From Planctomycetaceae bacterium (GTDB taxonomy: Bacteria > Planctomycetota > Planctomycetia > Pirellulales > Pirellulaceae), in contig JACKHN010000035.1 of NCBI GenBank assembly GCA_020638975.1, positions 1 to 64,000 on the forward strand: a stretch of DNA of 64,000 nt, in the 5' to 3' direction. Below are positions 49,301-55,900 of this stretch, in pieces (within the stretch, counting starts at the first letter, position 1; the number at the start of each line of letters is the position of its first letter). The notes under the pieces are model-generated. The model made no database searches, was not told the origin of the DNA, and saw only the letters and a list, made by a program, of their open reading frames with translations. The position numbers and the translations under genes are program-made.

Positions 49301-50527
49301 TGTTAGCGATTCGATCGTTCCAGCGAGCAGGTCAACGTGGTTGCCTGTGTTGCTTGTCAGATCGACGACATTCAAATTGCTGACATCAAAGGTGTCGTCA
49401 CCATTCGTCGCGTTTGCAACGAGAATATCCGAGCCACCTGTACCATTGGCGGTTACTGTGCCTGCCGCTCCAAGATTGACGTAACTCACACCAAGCAGCG
49501 AATTCAACGCAATCTGGCCTGCATCAGCGGTATTCCCCGGTGTATGGACGAAACGTCCCGTGCCGGTGACCGTCAAGGTATCTCCGTCGTCTTCGCCGTC
49601 GATCGTCAATGCCTCGGCGTTGGTAATCGCCAACGATTGGCCGGTGCCAGTCGTCAACGTACCGTTGTTCGCCGTCGCCGGCGTCCAAGTAAAGGAATCG
49701 ACGGTGCCATCGGTGCCCGTTACGGTGACCAGGTCACCACCGGTCGACGGCAAGCCACCGTCGATGGTAATCGCTGTCGCTAGGGCGATCAGGGCGAAAT
49801 CGACATCGAAGTCGTCATCGCCATTCTTGCCTTGCAAGTTAACCGTGGCAACGCCGATGTAGCTGACACGTGGTCCGTCGTTAACCCACACGTCGACCGA
49901 GTTAGCGGCCACGCCTTGAGCCGTGATGTCGTCGTCGCCGTGCGTGCCCATGACGGTCGCCACGAGATTGTTGCCAACGAGGTCCGTCACCGTTATCGCT
50001 TCGATATGGTCGTAGCTGACTGTTGGCGCGCCGTCGATATCAAAGCCACCTGCGTCCCCTTCCGGGCCGGGACTGAACATGGAACTTGTATTCGCAAACA
50101 AGTTCAACGTATCTCCCGTCACACCAATCGGGTCACCACCGTCGATGAAGATCGGAACAGTACCGGGAGTCACATTGAAAGTGTCACTGCCTTCGTGGCC
50201 GTTGACGGTCAATGCTTCCGCCGTGTTGAAATTAACCGTTTGGCCGGAGGCAATCACTGCCGTACCCGAAACCGTGATGGTTTCACTGGCAGAGTTGCCA
50301 TGCACGATGAGGCGGTCTTGGCCGCCTTCCAAAGCCACCGTAAGGGCGTCGGTCGTCGCGTTGTAAAGCACCACCGGGTCGACGCCGTTCGCGGTCAAGA
50401 CACCGGTGCTGGACGTCAAAGGCGTTACTTCCACGGTATCATCGCCATCGGTGGCGTTGATCGTCAGGGGTGTTGCCAGCAGCGTCCACATCAACCGTCT
50501 GGAGACCGGTGTAGTTGATCGTGGCAC
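33899..50527 (-). CDS. Giant secreted repeat protein, C-terminal part
   Basis: About 5,520 residues are in the true frame, which is entered at about 50466; the first 20 or so residues of the open frame come from the damaged repeat copy. Most of it is beta-rich repeats such as ANGVDPVVLYN, GQTVNYxxxEALTVNG, GNDTFNVTPGAIPVFIDGG and LQGKNGDDDF, arranged in super-repeats of about 1,000 residues. Towards the C-terminus come a PPC-like domain, Ig-like segments with DNILLKD and VNAEDVAGNI, FG-GAP-like EF-rich repeats (VGDFDGDGLDDLATW), a dockerin-like pair and an acidic tail ending REDDLA. It probably lies on the cell surface or matrix, with Ca2+ binding through the many Asp/Gly turns. The start codon of the open frame is not biological. 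Confidence 0.85.
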   Translation of the reverse strand: MPRSTTPVSRRLMWTLLATPLTINATDGDDTVEVTPLTSSTGVLTANGVDPVVLYNATTDALTVALEGGQDRLIVHGNSASETITVSGTAVIASGQTVNFNTAEALTVNGHEGSDTFNVTPGTVPIFIDGGDPIGVTGDTLNLFANTSSMFSPGPEGDAGGFDIDGAPTVSYDHIEAITVTDLVGNNLVATVMGTHGDDDITAQGVAANSVDVWVNDGPRVSYIGVATVNLQGKNGDDDFDVDFALIALATAITIDGGLPSTGGDLVTVTGTDGTVDSFTWTPATANNGTLTTGTGQSLAITNAEALTIDGEDDGDTLTVTGTGRFVHTPGNTADAGQIALNSLLGVSYVNLGAAGTVTANGTGGSDILVANATNGDDTFDVSNLNVVDLTSNTGNHVDLLAGTIESLTLVGFAGQDTFNVNGANTFTAINVQGGSGDADDTLNLSNNAGAAAINLGTSTITGYSGTLTYTGLATINANVNVQNLTVTATGGDDTVDVTPADATSGVLQANGANPVVNYSNLGATFTVNGGGGEDTLVVHGNETGETFTITDALVTVGGQTVNYSLVEALTVDGQQGNDIFNVTPGAIPIFIDGGQPVGMGDTLNLIPAGVPTFSPGPEGDEGGFAIVGANPVSFDHIEAATVNLAGVPGNAAFVMGTGDDDEITAWGVAANSANVVVNNGPIVNYFNAMALTLQGKQGDDDITVDLEVAGLDIVFNVQGGLSEESGDRLRVTGVDGVNDGATWTPTTPESGTFSFTAQDNVNVTDVEIVIYDGESDDELFTVNGPAAAATRFVHTPTNAADGGRIDITDIGNDQRGLGVEYADLGLMGAVQFNGTAATTDALIAVGTTSNDDFRIEDNATVDAQVDLRSIFGNHVNLLTNSIEQLTAEGLDGDDDFTVNMTGITGLFGGAAGFLQINGGDPSASDSVTVNGTAGVDTIGLTLNQAGDVLAGVVSGPTTLVGVEHLVVNSGAANDVLSVTNFGALSDLDDVTMNSGGDASDTMSVTGTANPDVIEVTPTSDTRVVATANGQGPQLITNLAAAATSTYTVDGGASSDKVVVHGSLANDTITVARVQATNTLVTVSPGGTDWKRIDLAENSANSLTVAAGDGVDTINVSGTGGPALTVDGGAATNSQPGAADTVAVTLATAGTTIISPGATPDAGFIEGPNDETAAAELDDVNFVGIEFVTVTGAGAGATVQVDGTHGNDSIAAANVNGGDRVWVNDRAVVTFANYATLALNGRFGDDQFSVSPVDLSATVTAITVIGGDPSSSDVLIVNGDTTPTADEAIRFEPTAADAGNVRIGPATEPTITFSTTESVIINGQGGNDDLTVISTAGEDTVTVTPGATVDSGSVRVNSLVPMSFTNLGATGTLVIDDSAGGNNDVLVYNGTEATDTFNVPSGIGSLPATSVRLNNQIGVGTTAINIYTLRGLGGDDTFNITPQVALQINVQGDEPGSDVLNYTAQVGLPSAVEVDLGDSQVRQAGFGNVNYSGIETINADATQNTLTIEGTDDDDRLVVTPFGGNAGTVQNNGVSPRVNYSDVDLNTININSTAGEDTLVVNGTAGNDGLTVDVAGLTVNTGALGGIVVFDGTTEALEVNGLAGNDNFAVTAGAIPVLLLGGDPIGNAGDVVDVQAGNAATTVFPGPETDAGAVAVGGNGLISFDEIEGLTITDPSSLTIRGTNGDDDITVIGDAADVDNFQFSVNAGPLVQVIDANSLLVQSLNGDDDIDVEVNALNLPGNVAIDGGLPGTGGGDTLTVRGIAGAPDGATWTPQQTDGGDFMIGAELIDVTAVESLAYDGEGDDETLTIVGDGSAADTGDTFVHTPGTARDAGNVSIDNGANALLGIAYSNLGLAGNIVINGAGGADRLVALGTESSDQINSLLTANDAIDIDLESSLGVHVDLRSTAVENYTLNGLQGDDDISFVPAGFDVTGSFSVFGGDSSDTLSISGDTNAAVVTISPDATDSDDQDIAGIVTPAIDVTGIEVIRYTGNGTAGERLDVNLGGGDNTARVERGVGVDLVTSNSLPNVEFTGVNRFRAIGGAGSDVVTFKTWFLAGAVAGNYEFDGGASDALVIEGADGATAVGNDAFVVTNPAGGSVAVMDTRGAGVTVTATNAALGRLGINTLGGDDLVTVNESGGLIAPLITFDGGSGSDALAVTGTTQVANASYTPGPSVTEGRLRYDTMTIDFVNLEPVYDNVLATNFTVNATNANNAINYTAGPRTAAVFAAVAATGLVSIDGFETIEFANKGTLILDGLAGDDDVQLRNGTTPDGLTGITVRGGDPTASDSLTVNGLIAGPVTVNHTGVTTGTIMGAEPVTVTYNTIEQLNVWAGISTSLAVTGSTAGYIVNPGAEADQGDVLSSGVPIAFDGYGDGETINLSGDGATTVVVNGTANNDVFTVAANNNVTITGRAHVVNAAGSTVTLNAGNGADSFVVDGGNTLANLNVNGGDGDDDDLLDLNTPAAGVTVNFGTSTVTGYGAVVTYTGVQTVDADAGAATINVVGSGADEDITVTVWDANSGTVQRGLAVQQNGQVQGPIADPLLIYRNTAGNAINLDLGAGEDTLVVVGSSRLSAARPNVDTVFDVNVLAGSVTINDDPIGAAAADGLVTWTQAESLSVFGLEGDDTFNVTPGAIPVFIDGGDPIGQTAGDLINIIAGNQAVVFEVGPEDDEGGFVVGAQERVSFDHIEALGVFSAAKAIIRGTDADDEITVIARDASTHPVLTGMTPGVQDFTTSINSSAEIIWVNTPTLFIDGLSGDDDITLRAPAPNAVDWNVEVFVAGGAPSQPNVGDRLRVETPYQADDVTYRPTSPDSGIMTLANAGGPVYSTIYIGQWSVDCDGDGTNEFVSSPGGVEQLLYDGISAEGSFAHNGATNVTNQNAATPFTDRLTVIGDGFVPGGGTASDDYFVHTPGANRDAGAVAVTNATNAQTMLGITYTNIGLAGTVTIDGRLGTDTLVANGTAGSDRIDVAFTGSNAIDVDVTSVAGTHVDLLSANVENYQLRAGEGDDNINLASQVLATGTFGVYGDGNGNGSDSLNITGDNGLTETVTIRPDATESDDQDIVGLKPTAGDPIDVTGIELITFEGGNDADTLNVELGSGDNTARVARGNNADLVTSDSLPNIEFQGLSTFNIVGQGGADVVTFATWFLGGAVAANYTADLGGTDTLVIEGVDGARNDGIANDRFVVTRPTGSAVRVTDNKGTTGGTPVVVTATNAMTGRLQVNTFGGDDWLTVDVGATDLIGVPITFDGGLGNDLLIARGTPATAVTTTTYTPGADVTEGRLTYDANMVIDFLNLEPVVDLIPAANLVVNGTNADNAIDYRVGLNSGVANLINPAGVNTGLVSVDGFETIEFGNKMNLTLNGNAGNDVIHLNNGTTPTALVGITVNGNNPTAGGDKLVINDLAAGNTVTIATATNTITGAEPVPVVYGTIEGISLTTTVAGAEVAFTGSANYTINPGAETDEGTVLTDADPAVSFFGYGDGETIDLTAAVANVIVNGTDNNDAYVVAANNNVTITGRATVENITGSTVTANAGNGDDRFTVAGGNTLAVLNINGGDGDDDDTLDANLAAAAVTVDLGARTVTGFGALINYTGLQTVDADANGQTFRVNGTAGDDTLVVTPLTADTGTVQGNGVDPVVLYDNIAANALTVDGVGGENTIVVVGNETDETFIVTPALVSVGGQTVNYAGQALKVNGRQGDDTFTVTPGAIPMFIDGGDPIGSTATGDSINLQAGNLNTTFFPGPEGDEGGIDVAGNQTVSYDHIENLTITDPNQLSICGTNADDDITLVTNGPDDFRFAVNDSPFATVTDANSVVVEGKAGDDDLVLELDVTFNIGITLNGDFTAAASGTPASDGDRVKISTPFTAAAWYTPTATDAGTFSTTAQRLAATGVTILNTETFLFDGKENGTAATATALTVFGNAGNNLIVHQPALADNAGTVSVDELLPVTYEGLDRAGANGLTINGGAGVADTLVALGTPAADTFGVPGTPDIFLNTRIPINTARIEGYVLEGLEGDDNFNITPIIDASVDNAPAAPANGTITILVNAEGPSGSDHVTFSVNTADVGPNEVSVDMDSARTTAFEVIPTITQTGLGTVTLSGVETVAIDANENNLIVSGTRAEDTITYTPLSTDSGHISAIGVPTEFFFDEVTQGVSTFTITGGAGGIGGPASGGFADKVILQGTDGRDLIRVDGVLRTASVETLPFAAAAGTLWRNVRLDDGTIAIGSAGVIETITVKGRDGDDTFWVASAPAVGNGLYVNVDGGEPRASDALVITNLNADGTRAFLSDAADYVVIHRSRTPDAGNVLPFNASVRRPSISYENVEVVSANFDTSVAQNNRNTGDPNITVMGPDLHEPNEFRTNSAYVGAGKSLQITNAEIFPNVDEHPGVPEDHDYYRVVAETNGTLDFQVYFNDMNNLVPGDGNVNIEVLDAAGNVIAGTGAFGSNEGGIGDHNERVRIPAVAGQTYYLHVFGATTNVINGYNVTVLNEAPPVPYDIELNDLPVFNGYNCDTQPNPSNNSDTGRSHFDNITCDSTPTITFRLDDNILLKDIQGNNGSAPLTNNPPDQVIAIPFQNQTLAPGYRIAIFDEGTPQQPGVVPEIPIGYATKTADGVYSFTFPNALTDGSHFISARVQIIDPSDTGAAAGVQPGQTGFGGRSQSLEIIVDTIDPPVFFGLQTVGTDGLHPDSDTGNPLMESTFSDRITSNRTPTFWGLAEANTVIRLYADLTPNNGVNNLDVFLGETTTKPFDGNNQFGNATGNQPNGQWEITSVVNLNDTTLGFPKDGLRRILVNAEDVAGNIQTPQFLEIFIDTQGPRVFDPAGPEPAVFITGHPEYDVFDPKPSINGPTPLAPSITVNIEDLPIRVPGAPASFLYPALKTPVNTVNPATGLLIGAGESPLEPEYFEVRGDYNGIIPIQSVIFRSDVVTNGNVATGEIIFTFFEPLPDDRYTLIIRDALTDHSGNKLDGEMDTIEPENSTTLQFPSGDLIPGNDFNARFTIDSRPELGVWASGNAWIDINGNEAIDPRNADFVNRDIIYTFGNGNPGTDRAFTSDDFFAGNFRAPGPDGLLGTADDGVADGFDKLAVYGTTGTGVAGPWRFLVDGNNDGVPDRIDTNADGKSDVQSGAGINFNGLPVAGNFAPTSGDEVGIFTGTTWYFDINGDFQLDAASAIVTAMRGYPIVGDFDGDGLDDLATWADDVFQFDLSGVGAATGPLPGNPRINGQIDATINFGFIGVRERPLAADLDQDGIDDIGLWSPDQSGITPNEGAEWFFLVSNDPTGANRTIGTVNTLNHAFKPVPFGKDLYMQLGTSYSIPIIGNFDPPATAGVIDLTEEEVTDLRNRLDVNDDGNVTPLDALIVINSINERGSHSAFTGVERLLDVDADGTIAPRDVLAIINYLNAFNSVQGEGEGSSPSTILATGSSAATLAASSNAALEVADNQFIAAADTMRINFAPVTPASAELEGLFALLDDAEVTDENDELSIDALLAGFESDDLFTLDNSTDGLVGSALDELLNDDELFNLDDLAADVLSSLDREDDLA
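34318..34520 (-). other. Dockerin-like EF-hand pair in giant protein
   Basis: Two calcium-loop repeats, LDVNDDGNVTPLDALIVIN and LDVDADGTIAPRDVLAIIN, separated by about 20 residues, as in type I dockerin domains. In planctomycetes such domains end many large extracellular proteins without known cohesin partners. Confidence 0.8.
37055..37480 (-). other. PPC-like domain in giant protein
   Basis: DLHEPNEFRTNSAYVGAG, then DHDYYRVVAETNGTLDFQVY and VAGQTYYLHVFGA, match the bacterial pre-peptidase C-terminal (PPC) beta-sandwich pattern. It occurs once, between the repeat array and the Ig-like segments. Confidence 0.65.
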
Positions 50528-52997
50528 CGAAACCAGTCACCTGCCGGAGTTCCAGATCGACCGTGACCGCGCCGGCGGGTGTGTTTGCATCCAGCGTATC
50601 ATCGTCATCGCCGTCACCGCCGTTGACGTTCAAGGTCGCCAAACCGTTCTGGCCATCGACCACGAACAGATCGTCTCCCTCGCCCGCGTTCAGCGTCACC
50701 GCCGAACCATCAAGGATCTCCACCGTAGCCCGACCGAGAATTCTCACGTCATTCTGCGTGGCGACACCGTTGTTGACTTCAAAGCGGTCGTTGGCATTGG
50801 TGCCGTTGATCGTCGTGGTCACAATACCCGATCCAACTAGATCAATCGTGCTGGCCGCACCGAAACCGTCAAAGGATACCGGAACACCGCTGCTCAATAC
50901 TTCGCCTTGATCTGCTTCCTCACCTGGATTGACGGTGTAGTTCGTCGCACCCGTGAACGCCAATTCCGTCGCAGCTCCCGCATTCACTGTCAGATGCTCG
51001 ATGGTGCCGTAGTCGATCAATGTCGGTCCTGCACCGGTCACCGTACCGGCTGCGTGAGCCACCGTAACCGCCGCCGCACCACCAGCCCCGGTTACCGTCA
51101 GCGTATCGCCGTTGACCACCGGCGAATCACCGTTGATGAACAGTGTTCCCGTGAAGCCTGCCGTGCTGGCGGCTACGTGGAAAGCATCCGCGCCAGCACC
51201 GCCGTTCAAGATCACATTCGTCTTGCTTGCAAACTCGATGGTCTCGAAGCCGTCAATCGAAACGAGTCCGTTAGCCGCGCGGGCACGGTAATCGATCACG
51301 TTGTTCGCGTCGGTTGCGTTGACCGTCAAGGTTCGTAGCAACGGTCAAGTCGATGACCGGCTCGAGATTGGCGAAAATCGATGGTTTGCGTGTCGTGGGT
51401 TAAACGACCTTCGGTGATGGCAGGTCCTGGATTGTAAGTTGCGTCAGTAACGGCTGTACCGGTCACCGTCAGCGTGTCGCTGCCGGTTCCGCCATCGTAG
51501 CCAATCAGGGCATCGATGAAGTTGCCGGCACCAATCGCTACCGTCAGACTGTCATCACCGCCCAATGTATTGACCTGAACGCGGCCCATGCCTGTTCCTG
51601 TAACGCGAACTCCACCGTTGCCGTCATCGACTTGCACCATCCCAGCGACCGGTTCGCTCATCGTGTAGTTATCAGCGGCACCATCTGCACCTTCAATCGT
51701 CAATGTGTCCGACGCATCACCCGTGAACGTGTAGGCCGTTGGGGTTGCACCTGCAAGTTCCGAGTTGCGAATGTGACGACATCGCTGCCGCCTTGGCCTT
51801 CGATGTCAAAAGCCGCTCAAGCCGGTGAACTCAATCGTGGGCAGGCTGCTGCTGGTGACAACGTCTGCACCGTTGCCGCGAGCGATGCGAGCGGTGTCGT
51901 CGCCGGCACCCAAGGCAACATCCAACGTGTCATCGCCGCGCCTTGACCGGTCAGCGTGATCAGTTCGACACCGTTGCTGGTGATCGCAGCCGCACCCAAA
52001 CCGGTGATGGATTGATCGTCACTGGCAGCTGCTGTTTGCGCGATGCGGACGGCATTCACCGCCGCAGCTTCTGCCGTCAAGTTCAACGTGTCGCTGCCAG
52101 CACCCGGGGCACCGGCGAAGACCGACAAGGCATTGCGAACGGGTGCCGCGACATTGACATCATCGTCGCCTTCCAGCGAACGGATCTCATAATTCTCCAC
52201 CGAATTGATCGATTGCAGCAACACATGGTTGCCCAAGCCGCTGGTCAGAGTGATGTCCGCTTGACCATCTGCCGGGAAGGCAATGCCGATCACGTCGCTG
52301 TCATTCGTGCCATAGGCAACTAACGTATCGTTGCCGCCAGCACCGTTAATCTGAATCTCAGCCGCTGCCGCCAGTCCCAGATTCTCGTAGGTAATTCCAA
52401 CAGCGTATTCGCACCGTTATCGATCGACACGACCAGCATCACGAGCCGCACCCGGCGTATGCGTAAAGCGATCCGCAGTCGCCGTACCTTGCACGGTCAA
52501 AACTTCATCTTCCTTCGCCATCGTAGATCAAACGCTCGACACCAAGGATGTTGATCGTTTGACCACCAACAGTGAAGGTGCCGTCATCAGGGTGTTGGCC
52601 GTGGGCACCCACAAGGCGTTGTCATTGGTCAAGCCACTCACACCTGTCACCGTCACGATGTCCCCGCTTACAGCAGGCGAACCACCATCGATACCGAACG
52701 TGACACCCAATGCCGAGACTTCGATGTCGATATCGAAATCGTCGTCACCATTCTTGCCTTGCAGATTGACCGTCGCCACGCCGACATAGCGGACGCGCGG
52801 GCCGTCGTTGACCCACACGTCGACCGAGTTAGCGGCCACGCCTTGAGCCGTGATGTCGTCGTCGCCGTGCGTGCCCATGGATTGTCGCCACGATCGTTGC
52901 CCAACCAGATCCGTCACCGTAATCTTCTTCGATGTGGTCGTAGCTGACCGTTGGCGCGCCGTCGATATCAAAGCCACCCTGCGTCCCTTCCGCCGGG
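50072..52997 (-). repeat. Tandem near-copy of a 975-codon unit, frame-disrupted
   Basis: Aligns over its whole length to 52998-55922 (offset 2,926 at the low end, 2,925 at the high end). Bases 50072-50466 match cleanly; 50467-52997 carry at least ten small indels plus substitutions relative to the other copy. Examples: an extra G at 50467-50470, a 3-bp gain near 51070, an extra G at 51331, an extra A near 51374, a lost C near 51753, an extra A near 51808, two extra bases near 51940, and losses near 52397, 52427, 52512 and 52590. Most sit in short homopolymers. The giant-gene frame is broken here and nowhere else. Confidence 0.85.
50467..52997 (-). pseudogene. Frame-broken segment of the giant gene (or assembly error)
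   Basis: The translated pieces (for example EVLSSGVPVSFDGFGAAST and LEGDDDVNVAAPVRNALSVF) are the same as in 53393-55922 but fall in different frames between indels. Biologically this would truncate the giant protein after about 3,650 visible residues. A sequencing or assembly artefact is at least as likely, because cutting out 2,926 bp joins both outer frames exactly. Confidence 0.7.
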
Positions 52998-55900
52998 ACT
53001 GAACATGGAACTCGTATTCGCAAACAAGTTCAACGTATCTCCCGTCACACCAATCGGGTCACCACCGTCGATGAAGATCGGAACAGTACCGGGAGTCACA
53101 TTGAAAGTGTCACTGCCTTCGTGGCCGTTGACGGTCAATGCTTCCGCCGTGTTGAAATTAACCGTTTGGCCGGAGGCAATCACTGCCGTACCCGAAACCG
53201 TGATGGTTTCACTGGCAGAGTTGCCATGCACGATGAGGCGGTCTTGGCCGCCTTCCAAAGCCACCGTAAGGGCGTCGGTCGTCGCGTTGTAAAGCACCAC
53301 CGGGTCGACGCCGTTCGCGGTCAAGACACCGGTGCTGGACGTCAAAGGCGTTACTTCCACGGTATCATCGCCATCGGTGGCGTTGATCGTCAGGGTGTTG
53401 CCAGCAGCGTCCACATCAACCGTCTGGAGACCGGTGTAGTTGATCGTGGCACCGAAACCAGTCACCTGCCGGAGTTCCAGATCGACCGTGACCGCGCCGG
53501 CGGGTGTGTTTGCATCCAGCGTATCATCGTCATCGCCGTCACCGCCGTTGACGTTCAAGGTCGCCAAACCGTTCTGGCCATCGACCACGAACAGATCGTC
53601 TCCCTCGCCCGCGTTCAGCGTCACCGCCGAACCATCAAGGATCTCCACCGTAGCCCGACCGAGAATTCTCACGTCATTCTGCGTGGCGACACCGTTGTTG
53701 ACTTCAAAGCGGTCGTTGGCATTGGTGCCGTTGATCGTCGTGGTCACAATACCCGATCCAACTAGATCAATCGTGCTGGCCGCACCGAAACCGTCAAAGG
53801 ATACCGGAACACCGCTGCTCAATACTTCGCCTTGATCTGCTTCCTCACCTGGATTGACGGTGTAGTTCGTCGCACCCGTGAACGCCAATTCCGTCGCAGC
53901 TCCCGCATTCACTGTCAGATGCTCGATGGTGCCGTAGTCGATCAATGTCGGTCCTGCACCGGTCACCGTACCGGCTGCGTGAGCCACCGTAACCGCCGCA
54001 CCACCAGCCCCGGTTACCGTCAGCGTATCGCCGTTGACCACCGGCGAATCACCGTTGATGAACAGTGTCCCCGTGAAGCCTGCCGTGCTGGCGGCTACGT
54101 GGAAGGCATCCGCGCCAGCACCGCCGTTCAAGATCACATTCGTCTTGCTTGCAAACTCGATGGTCTCGAAGCCGTCAATCGAAACGAGTCCGTTAGCCGC
54201 GCGGGCACGGTAATCGATCACGTTGTTCGCGTCGGTTGCGTTGACCGTCAAGTTCGTAGCAACGGTCAAGTCGATGACCGGCTCGAGATTGGCGAAATCG
54301 ATGGTTTGCGTGTCGTGGGTTAAACGACCTTCGGTGATGGCAGGTCCTGGATTGTAAGTTGCGTCAGTAACGGCTGTACCGGTCACCGTCAGCGTGTCGC
54401 TGCCGGTTCCGCCATCGTAGCCAATCAGGGCATCGATGAAGTTGCCGGCACCAATCGCTACCGTCAGACTGTCATCACCGCCCAATGTATTGACCTGAAC
54501 GCGGCCCATGCCTGTTCCTGTAACGCGAACTCCACCGTTGCCGTCATCGACTTGCACCATCCCAGCGGCCGGTTCGCTCATCGTGTAGTTATCAGCGGCA
54601 CCATCTGCACCTTCAATCGTCAATGTGTCCGACGCATCACCCGTGAACGTGTAGGCCGTTAGGGTTGCACCTGCCAAGTTCCGAGTTGCGAATGTGACGA
54701 CATCGCTGCCGCCTTGGCCTTCGATGTCAAAGCCGCTCAAGCCGGTGAACTCAATCGTGGGCAGGCTGCTGCTGGTGACAACGTCTGCACCGTTGCCGCG
54801 AGCGATGCGAGCGGTGTCGTCGCCGGCACCCAAGGCAACATCCAACGTGTCATCGCCGCCTTGACCGGTCAACGTGATCAGTTCGACACCGTTGCTAGTG
54901 ATCGCAGCCGCACCCAAACCGGTGATGGATTGATCGTCACTGGCAGCTGCTGTTTGCGCGATGCGGACGGCATTCACCGCCGCAGCTTCTGCCGTCAAGT
55001 TCAACGTGTCGCTGCCAGCACCCGGGCCACCGGCGAAGACCGACAAGGCATTGCGAACGGGTGCCGCGACATTGACATCATCGTCGCCTTCCAGCGAACG
55101 GATCTCATAATTCTCCACCGAATTGATCGATTGCAGCAACACATGGTTGCCCAAGCCGCTGGTCAGAGTGATGTCCGCTTGACCATCTGCCGGGAAGGCA
55201 ATGCCGATCACGTCGCTGTCATTCGTGCCATAGGCAACTAACGTATCGTTGCCGCCAGCACCGTTAATCTGAATCTCAGCCGCTGCCGCCAGTCCCAGAT
55301 TCTCGTAGGTAATTCCCAACAGCGTATTCGCACCGTTATCGATCGTGACACGACCAGCATCACGAGCCGCACCCGGCGTATGCGTAAAGCGATCCGCAGT
55401 CGCCGTACCTTGCACGGTCAAAACTTCATCTTCCCCTTCGCCATCGTAGATCAAACGCTCGACACCAAGGATGTTGATGGTTTGACCACCAACAGTGAAG
55501 GTGCCGTCATCAGGGGTGTTGGCCGTGGGCACCCACAAGGCGTTGTCATTGGTCAAGCCACTCACACCTGTCACCGTCACGATGTCCCCGCTTACAGCAG
55601 GCGAACCACCATCGATACCGAACGTGACACCCAATGCCGAGACTTCGATGTCGATATCGAAATCGTCGTCACCATTCTTGCCTTGCAGATTGACCGTCGC
55701 CACGCCGACATAGCGGACGCGTGGTCCGTCGTTAACCCACACGTCGACCGAGTTAGCGGCCACGCCTTGAGCCGTGATGTCGTCGTCGCCGTGCGTGCCC
55801 ATGACGGTCGCCACGAGATCGTTGCCAACCAGATCCGTCACCGTAATCGCTTCGATGTGGTCGTAGCTGACCGTTGGCGCGCCGTCGATATCAAAGCCAC

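Noticed and set aside
50467..52977. Several shorter minus-strand frames (for example 50439-51341, 51326-51703, 51817-52293, 52528-52977) as separate genes
   Set aside because: They are pieces of one frame-broken repeat copy; each matches the intact unit at 52998-55922 and has no credible start site.
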